Below, piece after piece: positions 27,102 through 34,156 of a DNA stretch of 61,047 bases (the first letter of the stretch is position 1; each line of letters begins with the position of its first letter). A program made the translations under genes and the position numbers. The stretch is from Balneolia bacterium (GTDB lineage Bacteria; Bacteroidota; Rhodothermia; Balneolales; Cyclonatronaceae), in the NCBI GenBank assembly GCA_022565795.1, contig JAIUMA010000015.1, positions 1-61,047 of the forward strand, read 5' to 3'. The notes below the pieces were generated by a model, which saw only the letters and a list, made by a program, of their open reading frames with translations, ran no database searches and had not been told where the DNA came from.

Positions 27102-27782
27102 CTACCAGAGGCTGTCTGGCGTAAAGGCAAGACCAATGGTGAAACCGGGAAAATCCATACCCGACTGAAATCCACGGCCGTACATTACATCCATTTCGAG
27201 CAGTCCGGGCACAATCCCGAATCGACCACCGGCCTGAAAACCAAAGTCGTCGTTTTCCGCGTAGGCTTCTGCAAGGACTGCAAACCTATCGTGGATTCCG
27301 AAGTCACCGCGTGCTCCGTATATGAAAGCTGTTTGCCACTCATCACCATTATCAGCTGATGCCAAACCTGCATTTAAGTGCAGCACGGCGCGATTGTTTA
27401 AAATCATTCTGCTGTATGGTACATAAGCGACAAATTCCTCAAAGTCAGACGCATCGCTGAAGCCAAAACTAACTGCAAGTCCGAAGGCCTGTGTTGCTTC
27501 TTCGAAATCCGCATTTACTGCTTTCGCTTCAAGGGCATATCCTGCGAATGAGAAATCATCCTTGGAATCGAAAACAAAGGCAACTCCCGCTTCCAGCCAG
27601 TTTGTAACTGAAACTGCAGGAATAAATTCCGATTCAAATTCGCCATACCAGGTTTCAATCTGGAACGAGCGTTCTGTTGTTACCGCGGCATCATCTACGA
27701 TAAACTGCTGAGCGTAAGCTGATTTGGCTACCAGAACAAAGGTTCCAAGTACTGCCAGTATGGTTATTTTTATCATCAGCAT
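27102..27782 (-). CDS. Putative outer-membrane beta-barrel protein
   Basis: The frame is open from 27860 (TTG), but a start at ATG 27782 or 27776 puts a standard signal peptide first: MIKITILAVLGTFVLVAKSAYA followed by QQF. The mature part of about 200 residues alternates hydrophobic and polar residues in short strands (FQIETWYGEFE, WLEAGVAFVFDS, RAVLHLNAGLAS, FAVLAEAYAEN, FTIGLAFTPDSLW) and ends with an aromatic residue, as outer-membrane barrels do. It has no recognised family motif. The predicted promoter puts the transcript start near 27870, which leaves too little leader for the TTG and supports the internal start. Role unknown. Confidence 0.65.
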   Translation of the reverse strand: MLMIKITILAVLGTFVLVAKSAYAQQFIVDDAAVTTERSFQIETWYGEFESEFIPAVSVTNWLEAGVAFVFDSKDDFSFAGYALEAKAVNADFEEATQAFGLAVSFGFSDASDFEEFVAYVPYSRMILNNRAVLHLNAGLASADNGDEWQTAFIYGARGDFGIHDRFAVLAEAYAENDDFGFQAGGRFGIVPGLLEMDVMYGRGFQSGMDFPGFTIGLAFTPDSLW

Positions 27783-27876
27783 GATGTTTGCTGAATAATT
27801 GTATTCGTAACGCATGTTTTTTCGTGTTTTGGGCACGATAAACAGCACTTTGCGCAGCAATTATAACTACTTAGAA

Positions 27877-27907
27877 AAAATATATAGTCGGTTATTACAC
27901 GACACAA
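27877..27907 (-). promoter_or_regulatory. Putative promoter of the outer-membrane protein gene
   Basis: Minus strand TTG (27907-27905), spacing 20, TATATTTT (27884-27877), one base off TAnnTTTG. Transcription start expected near 27870. Confidence 0.5.
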
Positions 27908-27959
27908 CGATACAGCGTAACACTGTCGCGTAATTAGACTTATGCTACTTTTTTGCTAA

Positions 27960-28071
27960 GAGTTGGAGGTGCTTCACGGGTGGGCTTTGTGAAGCAAATC
28001 AGGACTAAGGCTGGCTTAGAAAAAACCTGCCTGCTGATTTACGGCACAACTCACCGGAAAGCTTTCCGGTG
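27960..28071. ncRNA. Candidate structured RNA or multi-stem DNA element, unknown class
   Basis: The gap 27861-28259 holds no convincing gene but a nested set of perfect stems. An outer stem GAGTTG (27960-27965) pairs with CAACTC (28047-28052). Inside are TGCTTCAC (27970-27977) with GTGAAGCA (27989-27996), and AAATCAG (27996-28002) with CTGATTT (28034-28040). The latter encloses CTAAG (28005-28009) with CTTAG (28015-28019). It ends in a 20-bp perfect palindrome, CACCGGAAAGCTTTCCGGTG (28052-28071). A weak TACTTTTT -7-like element at 27946-27953 would start a plus-strand transcript almost exactly at the outer stem. The next 188 bp to the glycosyltransferase are AT-rich and show nothing I can name. 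It could be an independent RNA, a leader of the gene at 28260, or a DNA element. Confidence 0.45.
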
Positions 28072-28259
28072 TTATATGTTTGCTACAACTATGACTGTCG
28101 TCCATTGCCGTAATTATGAGTTTAGTACTATCTGTCAGAACGTTTTTTTAACAGACTTAAAAATTAAGAGGTTTATTTTATAATATCAATAGCCAAAGTT
28201 TTTTATTCAAAACTCTGATTTTTCTTGTTCTGTTCAAATGAAAACGCAATTTTCCTTTC

Positions 28260-29540
28260 ATGAAAATAGCCGAGCCTAACATATCTACCGTTTTAATTCT
28301 GAGCAACGTGTGGCCCGAGCCGTCATCTTCAGCAGCCGGATCGCATATGATGCAGCTCGTTTGTCTGCTGCACGGAGCCGGCTATTCTATCACCTTTGGA
28401 AGTACAGCAGCCAAAAGCCCGCACGTTTCGCCAAGTCTGAAAAACTACGCCAAAACGGTTACTGTTAAGATGAACGACGCTTCATTCGATGCGTTAATCA
28501 AAAATCTTAAGCCTGATGTTGTAATTTTCGATCGCTTCATGGTCGAAGAACAGTTCAGCTGGCGCGTAAACGAACACGCACCTGATGCCATCCGTATTTT
28601 AAACACCGAAGATTTGCACGGGCTCAGAAGGTTTCGGGAGAAGCAGATTCGGGATAACGTATTTCATCTTCAGACAAACCCACAAAGCCTTTTCCACAGC
28701 GACGACGGGCGTCGTGAGCTGGCTTCCATATACCGCAGCGACCTCACGCTAATCATATCTCAAACCGAGCTAAATCTGCTTGTTGATGTAGCCGGAGTGA
28801 GGGCCGCGCTACTTCACTACTATCCCCTTACGTACGACAATAAAACCAGCTCTTCGAATCTGCCCTCCTTCGATGAGCGCAGGCATTTCATGTCGATCGG
28901 GAATTTCCATCACCCACCAAACCGCGACACCGTGCTCTATTTGCGAGATGAAATCTGGCCGGTGATCAGAGAAAGCCTCCCGGAAGCTGAGCTTCACATT
29001 TATGGTGCATATGCTACTCAAACGCACAAAAGCTGGTCGCAGCCTAAGAACGGTTTTCTGGTTAAAGGGCGCGCACCTGAAGTCTCAGAAGTGATGAAAT
29101 CGTACCGTGTGCTCCTGGCCCCTATCCGGTTTGGAGCCGGCCTGAAAGGTAAACTGCTCGATGCGATGTATTACGGTCTGCCATCTGTAACCACCGAAGT
29201 TGGTCTTGAAGGTATAACCGAGCCCCGGCACTGGGAAGGCTGGAGCAAACCAGAGGCTGCAGATTTCGCCCGGAAAAGCATCACCCTATACAACGAACCC
29301 ATGACCTGGAGGAAAACGCAGTCTCAGGGCTTCGATATCCTGCACAAACGATTTAATCCCCAAATGTATGACAAGCCGCTTGCTGACCGCATTTCATTAC
29401 TCCGTGAGAAGCTCTATGACCACCGGCTGAGCAATATAACAGGCAGCATGCTCTGGCACCAAAGCCTGATGAGTACGCGCTATATGAGCCGCTGGATTGA
29501 GGAGAAGGAAAAAGCAGCTGGTTCAAACAAAAAGACATAA
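28260..29540 (+). CDS. Glycosyltransferase, GT4-like (GT-B fold)
   Basis: A 426-residue cytoplasmic protein. The N-terminal Rossmann half begins TVLILSNVWPEPSSSAAG, with a Gly/Ser-rich loop and HMMQLV helix as in GT-B enzymes. A middle segment DVVIFDRFMVEEQFSWRV and ILNTEDLHGLRR suggests an acceptor site. The C-terminal half carries the donor-binding region LLAPIRFGAGLKGKLLDAMY and YGLPSVTTEVGLEGI (about 287-322), like the EX7E-type region of GT4 enzymes though the first Glu is not obvious. Donor and acceptor are unknown. It is a lone gene, preceded by the candidate structured RNA and followed by a strong terminator. Confidence 0.8.
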   Translation: MKIAEPNISTVLILSNVWPEPSSSAAGSHMMQLVCLLHGAGYSITFGSTAAKSPHVSPSLKNYAKTVTVKMNDASFDALIKNLKPDVVIFDRFMVEEQFSWRVNEHAPDAIRILNTEDLHGLRRFREKQIRDNVFHLQTNPQSLFHSDDGRRELASIYRSDLTLIISQTELNLLVDVAGVRAALLHYYPLTYDNKTSSSNLPSFDERRHFMSIGNFHHPPNRDTVLYLRDEIWPVIRESLPEAELHIYGAYATQTHKSWSQPKNGFLVKGRAPEVSEVMKSYRVLLAPIRFGAGLKGKLLDAMYYGLPSVTTEVGLEGITEPRHWEGWSKPEAADFARKSITLYNEPMTWRKTQSQGFDILHKRFNPQMYDKPLADRISLLREKLYDHRLSNITGSMLWHQSLMSTRYMSRWIEEKEKAAGSNKKT

Positions 29541-29575
29541 AAAAAGCCCTCTTGCGCAATGCAGGAAGGCTTTTT
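29541..29575. terminator. Bidirectional terminator after the glycosyltransferase and tRNA-Ser
   Basis: AAAAAGCC (29541-29548) pairs with GGCTTTTT (29568-29575), extended inward by about six pairs around GCAAT. T tracts on both strands serve the glycosyltransferase (plus) and the hpt/tRNA transcript (minus). Confidence 0.85.
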
Positions 29576-29583
29576 GAAGACTG

Positions 29584-29671
29584 CGGAGAGAGAGGGATTC
29601 GAACCCTCGATACCCTTTTGAGGTATACTCCCTTAGCAGGGGAGCGCTTTCGACCACTCAGCCATCTCTCC
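29584..29671 (-). tRNA. tRNA-Ser (anticodon GCT)
   Basis: 88 nt on the minus strand. The acceptor stem GGAGAGA pairs with TCTCTCC, with G as discriminator. The D arm starts TGGCTGAGTGG, the anticodon loop CTGCTAA gives anticodon GCT for AGC/AGU codons, a long variable arm marks class II, and the T arm holds GGTTCGAATCC. The CCA end is not encoded (CAG follows), so it needs the Cca enzyme. It lies 44 bp downstream of hpt and may be read through from that transcript. Confidence 0.97.
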
Positions 29672-29715
29672 GGCTGTGTCGAAGACTGCAAATATAAGAC
29701 AATTCGTATCTGATA

Positions 29716-30288
29716 TCAATCTTTTTTCTTCGCTTCATCGTCAAGAACATAGACCTGACCCAGATTCCTGCCCTCCTGAGCGTAATCCAGACCGTAGCCC
29801 AGCACAAAAAGGGTAGGAATCTCGAAGCCCACATACTTGATATCAACATGGTATTTAAGCGCTTCGGGCTTTTTCAAAAGCGTAACCCACTCCACCGATG
29901 CCGGCTTTTTCTTGTCTACGATATTCATGATGTAATTGGCGGAAAGTCCGGAATCGATGATGTCTTCCACAATGATTACATGGCGTCCGGTGATGTCCGC
30001 ATCCACATCTTTACGCTGCTGAACTTTACCGGAAGAAACCTTTTCGTCTCCATAGCTGCTGAGCTTGTAAAAATCGACCTCGCACGGAATAGTAATATGT
30101 CTCATGAGGTCGGCCAGAAAAATAAACGCACCGTTCAATACACCGATCAGAATCGGACGCTTTCCGGCGTAATCCTCATCTATTTGTTTGCCCAATTCCT
30201 GTATTCTTTCGGCAAGCTGTTCTTTACTTAACAGCACCTTAAACGTTTCCCCGTTACACTCCACTTTTTCCGGTATATAGTAGCTCAT
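29716..30288 (-). CDS. hpt: Hypoxanthine phosphoribosyltransferase
   Basis: Salvages hypoxanthine/guanine with PRPP to IMP/GMP. The 190 residues hold the PRPP loop VIIVEDIIDSGLS (104-116), the PPi loop around ILIGVLNGAFIF (46-57), the flexible loop with KLSSYG (75-80), and the C-terminal FVLGYGLDYAQEGRNL. Its ATG overlaps the tilS stop (ATGA), so translation is coupled with tilS, an arrangement also known in other bacteria. It is upstream of tRNA-Ser. Confidence 0.95.
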   Translation of the reverse strand: MSYYIPEKVECNGETFKVLLSKEQLAERIQELGKQIDEDYAGKRPILIGVLNGAFIFLADLMRHITIPCEVDFYKLSSYGDEKVSSGKVQQRKDVDADITGRHVIIVEDIIDSGLSANYIMNIVDKKKPASVEWVTLLKKPEALKYHVDIKYVGFEIPTLFVLGYGLDYAQEGRNLGQVYVLDDEAKKKD

Positions 30289-31631
30289 AGCTTCTTTTTT
30301 ATAGCAATAGTTAATGTTTCCTGACCTGCATCTGTGCAGGAAAATTGTTGTGAAATAATACCCGGCTGCTTTCTCTCGCCGGCACTAAATATAACGGCAC
30401 AGATTTTACCATCAAAAGACTCGACAATTGGAATATCAGGCTTTTCGGTGGTGCTGATCTTGTAGTCCGTGAGCAGGTCGGAGATCAGTTTCGTGCCTTG
30501 TAAACTATAAGGCTTAATTCGGTCTCCGGCTTTCCACTTTCTTATGGTTATGGGGAACCGAACGCTCTCCAGACAAAGCTCCAGTACTCCCGTTACGGGT
30601 CTGCCCAACCATTGTCCGCGGCTCAGACTTATAGTACCAATTGCTGTTTGGTGATGCGCTCCCTGCCTCATTTCCTCAAGGTTCAGGCGCAACGCTTCAC
30701 AATCTTCAGCAGATTGAACCACTCTGTTATGAATGGTGAAGATGTCACGGTCCCTAATTACGTACCAGCCCGACTGAACATCCAATGATGCGCCTGTTTG
30801 CAAATCCGCCAGCTTATCAATCATAGCAAGCCAGTTCTCGGCAGGAAACTCCTCCGTTTGCGACTGAATCCACTTTGAGAGTACTATTTTTTTGAGTCCC
30901 GGCCCGAGTGAAAGCCAGCGTTTTCTGTCGAGTTGATTGCCCAATCCTACAGTCAACTCCCCCATTAGCTCATCTATAGCGTTACTGACTAACTCAGATG
31001 TTTTACGCAGACCATAAAGCTTGTTTCGCCAGCCTGGATTTTCCCTGTCAAGCCTGGGAATGAGCAGATTCCGAATTTCATTGCGCCTGTAGTCGTTTTC
31101 AAGATTCGTGTGATCTTCTCTCCAAACCAGGCCTCTGCTTCTTGCCATCTCTATTATCTGCTGTTTGGTGAGCTTAATGAGCGGGCGGCGAATCTTGCCT
31201 CGCTGCTCAGGAATCCCAGTGAGACTAAACACATTTCCACCTCTCAGCAGCTGAAAAAGCAGGCTTTCATCATCGTCATTTTTATGATGAGCCGTTAAAA
31301 TGAATTCCGAACTCGTTGCTTTACGAACATCTTCAAAAAAAGCATAACGAAACTCACGGGCCAAACTCTGAAAATTACCTTTAGTGGTACTATCAAATTG
31401 TTTTACGAAAACGGGAATGCCATTTTCTTTGCAATAGTCACGAACAAGCTTTTCATCAGCATCGGATTCTATGCCGCGCTTCCCGTAGTTGACGTGTACT
31501 GCAACAGTTTCAGTATCAGAATGTGCGCAGATATCCAGAAGCAGCATGCTGTCTGCACCACCGCTTACAGCAACTACCAGCTTCGATTTCGGAATCGGTA
31601 TGTGTTTAGCGTGGCTAATTAACGGGATCAA
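30285..31631 (-). CDS. tilS: tRNA(Ile)-lysidine synthase
   Basis: Modifies C34 of tRNA-Ile(CAU) to lysidine, changing its decoding to AUA. The 448 residues begin with the PP-loop motif AVSGGADSMLL (21-31), followed by VHVNYGKRG and LTAHHKNDDDESLLFQLLRG, the family's second signature. A substrate-binding middle domain and a C-terminal TilS domain follow (about 365-448, FPITIRKWKAGDRIKPYSLQ). It lies between birA (17 bp overlap at its start) and hpt (4 bp overlap at its end). Confidence 0.94.
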   Translation of the reverse strand: MIPLISHAKHIPIPKSKLVVAVSGGADSMLLLDICAHSDTETVAVHVNYGKRGIESDADEKLVRDYCKENGIPVFVKQFDSTTKGNFQSLAREFRYAFFEDVRKATSSEFILTAHHKNDDDESLLFQLLRGGNVFSLTGIPEQRGKIRRPLIKLTKQQIIEMARSRGLVWREDHTNLENDYRRNEIRNLLIPRLDRENPGWRNKLYGLRKTSELVSNAIDELMGELTVGLGNQLDRKRWLSLGPGLKKIVLSKWIQSQTEEFPAENWLAMIDKLADLQTGASLDVQSGWYVIRDRDIFTIHNRVVQSAEDCEALRLNLEEMRQGAHHQTAIGTISLSRGQWLGRPVTGVLELCLESVRFPITIRKWKAGDRIKPYSLQGTKLISDLLTDYKISTTEKPDIPIVESFDGKICAVIFSAGERKQPGIISQQFSCTDAGQETLTIAIKKKL

Positions 31632-32427
31632 AACGGATGTCGGCTCTTGTAATACGGTTTACTTCATCGTCCTCATTCAGGAATACAGGAAAGCCTTCGA
31701 GATCCACACCGAGAAATTTAAATTTGCCTTCAATTTGCTCATCAGCAATCTTGATTGCATTCCATTCCCCGTAGCCCCTGTGATGCTTGTTAATATCGGT
31801 AACAAGGGCGTGTTCCTCGTTCAGCCATCGTTTGTACTGCACCTCCAGTTCATCCAGAAGATGACAAAAGAGCTCAGTTATATCTACAGGTTTTCCGAGA
31901 ACAGACTCCAAATTAATGGCAATTTCTTCAACTTTATCAGATAATTTGCCGTTAATGTTTATTCCGATACCAATCACAAATCTTTCCATTATCGAACCCA
32001 GGAAAGTTCCCTCTGCAAGAACCCCACAGATTTTCCTGCCGCCTACCAAAACATCATTGGGCCACTTCAATAGTGAGTTTACGGAGTATTCCTGCTTCAG
32101 TACGTTAATTACAGACAGGGCTGATGCCTGGAGCAATAGCTGAAGCCTGTCGGTTGTATTAGGTTCCAAAACCAGCGAAAAAGTTAACGAGGTACCTGAA
32201 GATGTATCCCATTTTTTACTGTGTTGTCCCCTGCCGTTGGTTTGTGAACGTGCAATGCAAACCAAACCTTCACGGGTCTGAACCGGAGGCAGTTTTTTCA
32301 AAACCGTACTAGTCGAGCCCAGATTGTTGAATACCCAAATCTGATTTGCAAGCAGCCTGTTGTTCCGGCTACAGCATATCTGACTGAGTCTGAGCGTGTT
32401 AAGATTTTCGTACTCCTTAATCTTCAT
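31615..32427 (-). CDS. birA: Biotin--[acetyl-CoA-carboxylase] ligase
   Basis: Attaches biotin to carboxylase carrier protein. The 270 residues contain STSTVLKKL (38-46), the biotinyl-AMP loop NGRGQHSKKWDTSSG (64-78), LKWPNDVLV with KICGVLAE (120-139), and GIGININGKL. There is no N-terminal helix-turn-helix, so it is the monofunctional form and cannot act as a biotin repressor. It is the first gene of the birA-tilS-hpt group on the minus strand. The N-terminal 30 residues are less conserved. Confidence 0.92.
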   Translation of the reverse strand: MKIKEYENLNTLRLSQICCSRNNRLLANQIWVFNNLGSTSTVLKKLPPVQTREGLVCIARSQTNGRGQHSKKWDTSSGTSLTFSLVLEPNTTDRLQLLLQASALSVINVLKQEYSVNSLLKWPNDVLVGGRKICGVLAEGTFLGSIMERFVIGIGININGKLSDKVEEIAINLESVLGKPVDITELFCHLLDELEVQYKRWLNEEHALVTDINKHHRGYGEWNAIKIADEQIEGKFKFLGVDLEGFPVFLNEDDEVNRITRADIRFDPVN

Positions 32428-32443
32428 ACCCTAATTTGCGCAT

Positions 32444-32475
32444 AAAAAAAGCCCTGTGCAAGAGCACAGGGCTTT
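32444..32475 (-). terminator. Terminator of the isoamylase-N domain gene
   Basis: A perfect 12-bp stem AAAGCCCTGTGC (32448-32459) with GCACAGGGCTTT (32464-32475), 4-nt loop. On the minus strand it ends in seven T (32450-32444), 22 bp after the stop at 32498. Confidence 0.92.
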
Positions 32476-32497
32476 CGTAACACAGTACGAGTACTGT

Positions 32498-32800
32498 TTA
32501 TTTTTTTTCAATAACAACTACAGAATCTTGTGTTCCGTACTCGTTCGATACATAGCTATCAGCCTGATCGTCGTTTTCCCAGCGCTCGCCATCGAGGAAA
32601 TAGCGGAACTTGTACTCAGACTCTGGCTTCAAACGAAGAACGGTTTCCCACCCCCCGTTTTTCTTTTCCAGTTTGTTGGCTTTTGGATCCCAGTCATTGA
32701 AATCTCCAACAACTGAAGCTTCTTTTTCGGCCCACTCGGCAGGAATCTGAAGCGTTACTTTGCAGATGGTTTTCTTGGGTGTAAACTCTTTGCTGATCAT
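32498..32800 (-). CDS. Isoamylase N-terminal (CBM48/AMPK-beta-like) single-domain protein
   Basis: A 100-residue protein that is almost entirely one early-set beta-sandwich: KVTLQIPAEWAEKEASVVGD, FNDWDP, GGWETVLRLKPESEYKFRYF, LDGERWENDDQADSYVSNEYG. This is the glycogen-binding fold of isoamylase N-domains and AMPK beta subunits; the conserved Trp residues and the DWDP turn are present. Alone, without an enzyme domain, it may bind glycogen or tether a partner. It has its own promoter inside an inverted repeat, and a strong terminator, which suggests dedicated regulation. Its link to glgP at 21850 is inferred only. Confidence 0.85.
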   Translation of the reverse strand: MISKEFTPKKTICKVTLQIPAEWAEKEASVVGDFNDWDPKANKLEKKNGGWETVLRLKPESEYKFRYFLDGERWENDDQADSYVSNEYGTQDSVVVIEKK

Positions 32801-32840
32801 AGCAGTGATTTTTTATTAGGTGTTACTTAAGGGTGAACTC

Positions 32841-32871
32841 ATAAATTATTGACTTTAATTTATAAAGTCAA
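32841..32871 (-). promoter_or_regulatory. Putative promoter of the isoamylase-N domain gene
   Basis: Minus strand TTG (32871-32869), spacing 20, TAATTTAT (32848-32841), two bases off TAnnTTTG. The same stretch also fits a sigma-70-like TTGACT-N17-TAATTT. The start near 32834 gives a leader of about 33 nt. Confidence 0.5.
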
Positions 32872-32874
32872 TAA
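32846..32874. promoter_or_regulatory. 12-bp inverted repeat (operator-like) over the promoter
   Basis: TTATTGACTTTA (32846-32857) and TAAAGTCAATAA (32863-32874), perfect, 5-nt centre. It covers both promoter elements, as expected of a repressor site. The neighbouring 32876-33013 is AT-rich with no further signal I can name. Confidence 0.5.
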
Positions 32875-33013
32875 CCCAAAATACCACATCTTATGATAAC
32901 ATTTAGATAATACTTCTAATTTTATTAGTTAATTCGTGTCTTTGCTTTATTAAATTACAAGTGGTACCGCTTCCAGCTTTTTTAATAACAAGCCGGGACG
33001 ACGAGATGACTAC

Positions 33014-33058
33014 ACAAAAAAAATCCCAATCACTTTATAAAATAAAGTGATTGGGATT
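33014..33058 (-). terminator. Terminator of the ptsH-ptsI-isomerase operon
   Basis: A perfect 17-bp stem (33022-33038 with 33042-33058, 3-nt loop) with CCCAATCACTT in one arm. On the minus strand it is followed by a run of T, 31 bp after the isomerase stop at 33090. Confidence 0.92.
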
Positions 33059-33089
33059 ACAAAAAGCCTTTCTGCTGGTCTTTAGCTGT

Positions 33090-34136
33090 CTACATCTCCT
33101 CAAGCTTTCTTTTTAGAAGCTCAATTTTTACTATCGGCATTGGGTCAACTTCAGAAAGTATGGACAGGAAAAAGGAAACAAAGTCACCGTACATAATCAT
33201 ATAGAAAACCCTCTCAAGAGCATTATTTCCTGTTGATGAGACTTTTTTAAGACTCACCGAATGCGGCTCAATAAGCTTCCCGGCAACTTCCATTCTTCGC
33301 TTCACCCTTTCGTGATCACTTTGATCTTTCAGAAAGATAACGGAGAGTTTACCCATCAGGTGAGCCGTGAGCTCCCAGCCCTCAATCTCGTTGTGGTTCA
33401 TTTCCGGGATTTCACCGCGAAAAGCCAGCATCTTTGAGTTCTCATTGAACTGTGTCTTCCAGCGCAGTGCGACAGGCGCCATCAAGGTATCGTTCGAATA
33501 GATAATTGGCAGCGTGTGAACGAGCCCTTCCGCGAGCTCTACGGCGTCGTTATCACTCAGATCGGAAAGAATGTCTATTTCACTGGTGAAGAAATCAGCG
33601 GCTTCCAGCAGGGTTTTGTCGCCGGGCAGAAAAACATCCAGCTTTTGAAAAACCCGCCACAGCGCAACGAATGTGAACGCAAGAGCCGCTCTTGTTATAC
33701 GTGACTTCGGCAGCATCACTGTGGATATACCTTCTTCCGCTGCAATTTCGCTCAGACGGCCTCCCGTGGTAATGATTACCCGCTGCGCACCACGCGCTCC
33801 GGCTTCCTCGAAAGCCGAAAGTGTTTCTTCGGTATTTCCGGACTGCGATATTGCAATCACCAGCGTGGAGTCGGCAACGAATGAAGGGAGTGAATAGGAT
33901 TTGTTTATATGAACCGGGAGATGACCTACTTCAAGACAAATTGCACGAATAATATCGCCGCCTATAATAGCGCCTCCCATGCCGGTAATAACCACATCGC
34001 GGATTTTATCCACTTCGATATTGAGCGCAGCATTTTGCGTGTGATACACAGCATCACGCCACTGCTCGTCGAATGTACAGAGGCGATCCCACATCCCCTG
34101 CGTATCAATAGCCCTAATTTGTTCCAAATGGATCAT
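33090..34136 (-). CDS. Bifunctional phosphoglucose/phosphomannose isomerase (SIS domain)
   Basis: Interconverts fructose 6-phosphate with glucose 6-phosphate and mannose 6-phosphate. The 348 residues show two SIS halves. The first has VVITGMGGAIIGGDIIRA (48-65) and the sugar-phosphate loop AISQSGNTEET (95-105). The second half has EMNHNEIEGWE, the conserved catalytic region of the PGI/PMI family first described in archaea. It is third in an operon after ptsH and ptsI (20 bp after ptsI), linking PTS signalling and hexose-phosphate entry. No classical pgi or manA is seen in the window. Confidence 0.88.
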   Translation of the reverse strand: MIHLEQIRAIDTQGMWDRLCTFDEQWRDAVYHTQNAALNIEVDKIRDVVITGMGGAIIGGDIIRAICLEVGHLPVHINKSYSLPSFVADSTLVIAISQSGNTEETLSAFEEAGARGAQRVIITTGGRLSEIAAEEGISTVMLPKSRITRAALAFTFVALWRVFQKLDVFLPGDKTLLEAADFFTSEIDILSDLSDNDAVELAEGLVHTLPIIYSNDTLMAPVALRWKTQFNENSKMLAFRGEIPEMNHNEIEGWELTAHLMGKLSVIFLKDQSDHERVKRRMEVAGKLIEPHSVSLKKVSSTGNNALERVFYMIMYGDFVSFFLSILSEVDPMPIVKIELLKRKLEEM

Positions 34137-34156
34137 ACGCTTCCAATATCAAATAA

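Noticed and set aside
27960-28071. Integron attC site or known riboswitch as an explanation for the multi-stem element
   Set aside because: The ends do not fit RYYYAAC/GTTRRRY, there is no integrase, and none of the known riboswitch core sequences I can recall are present.
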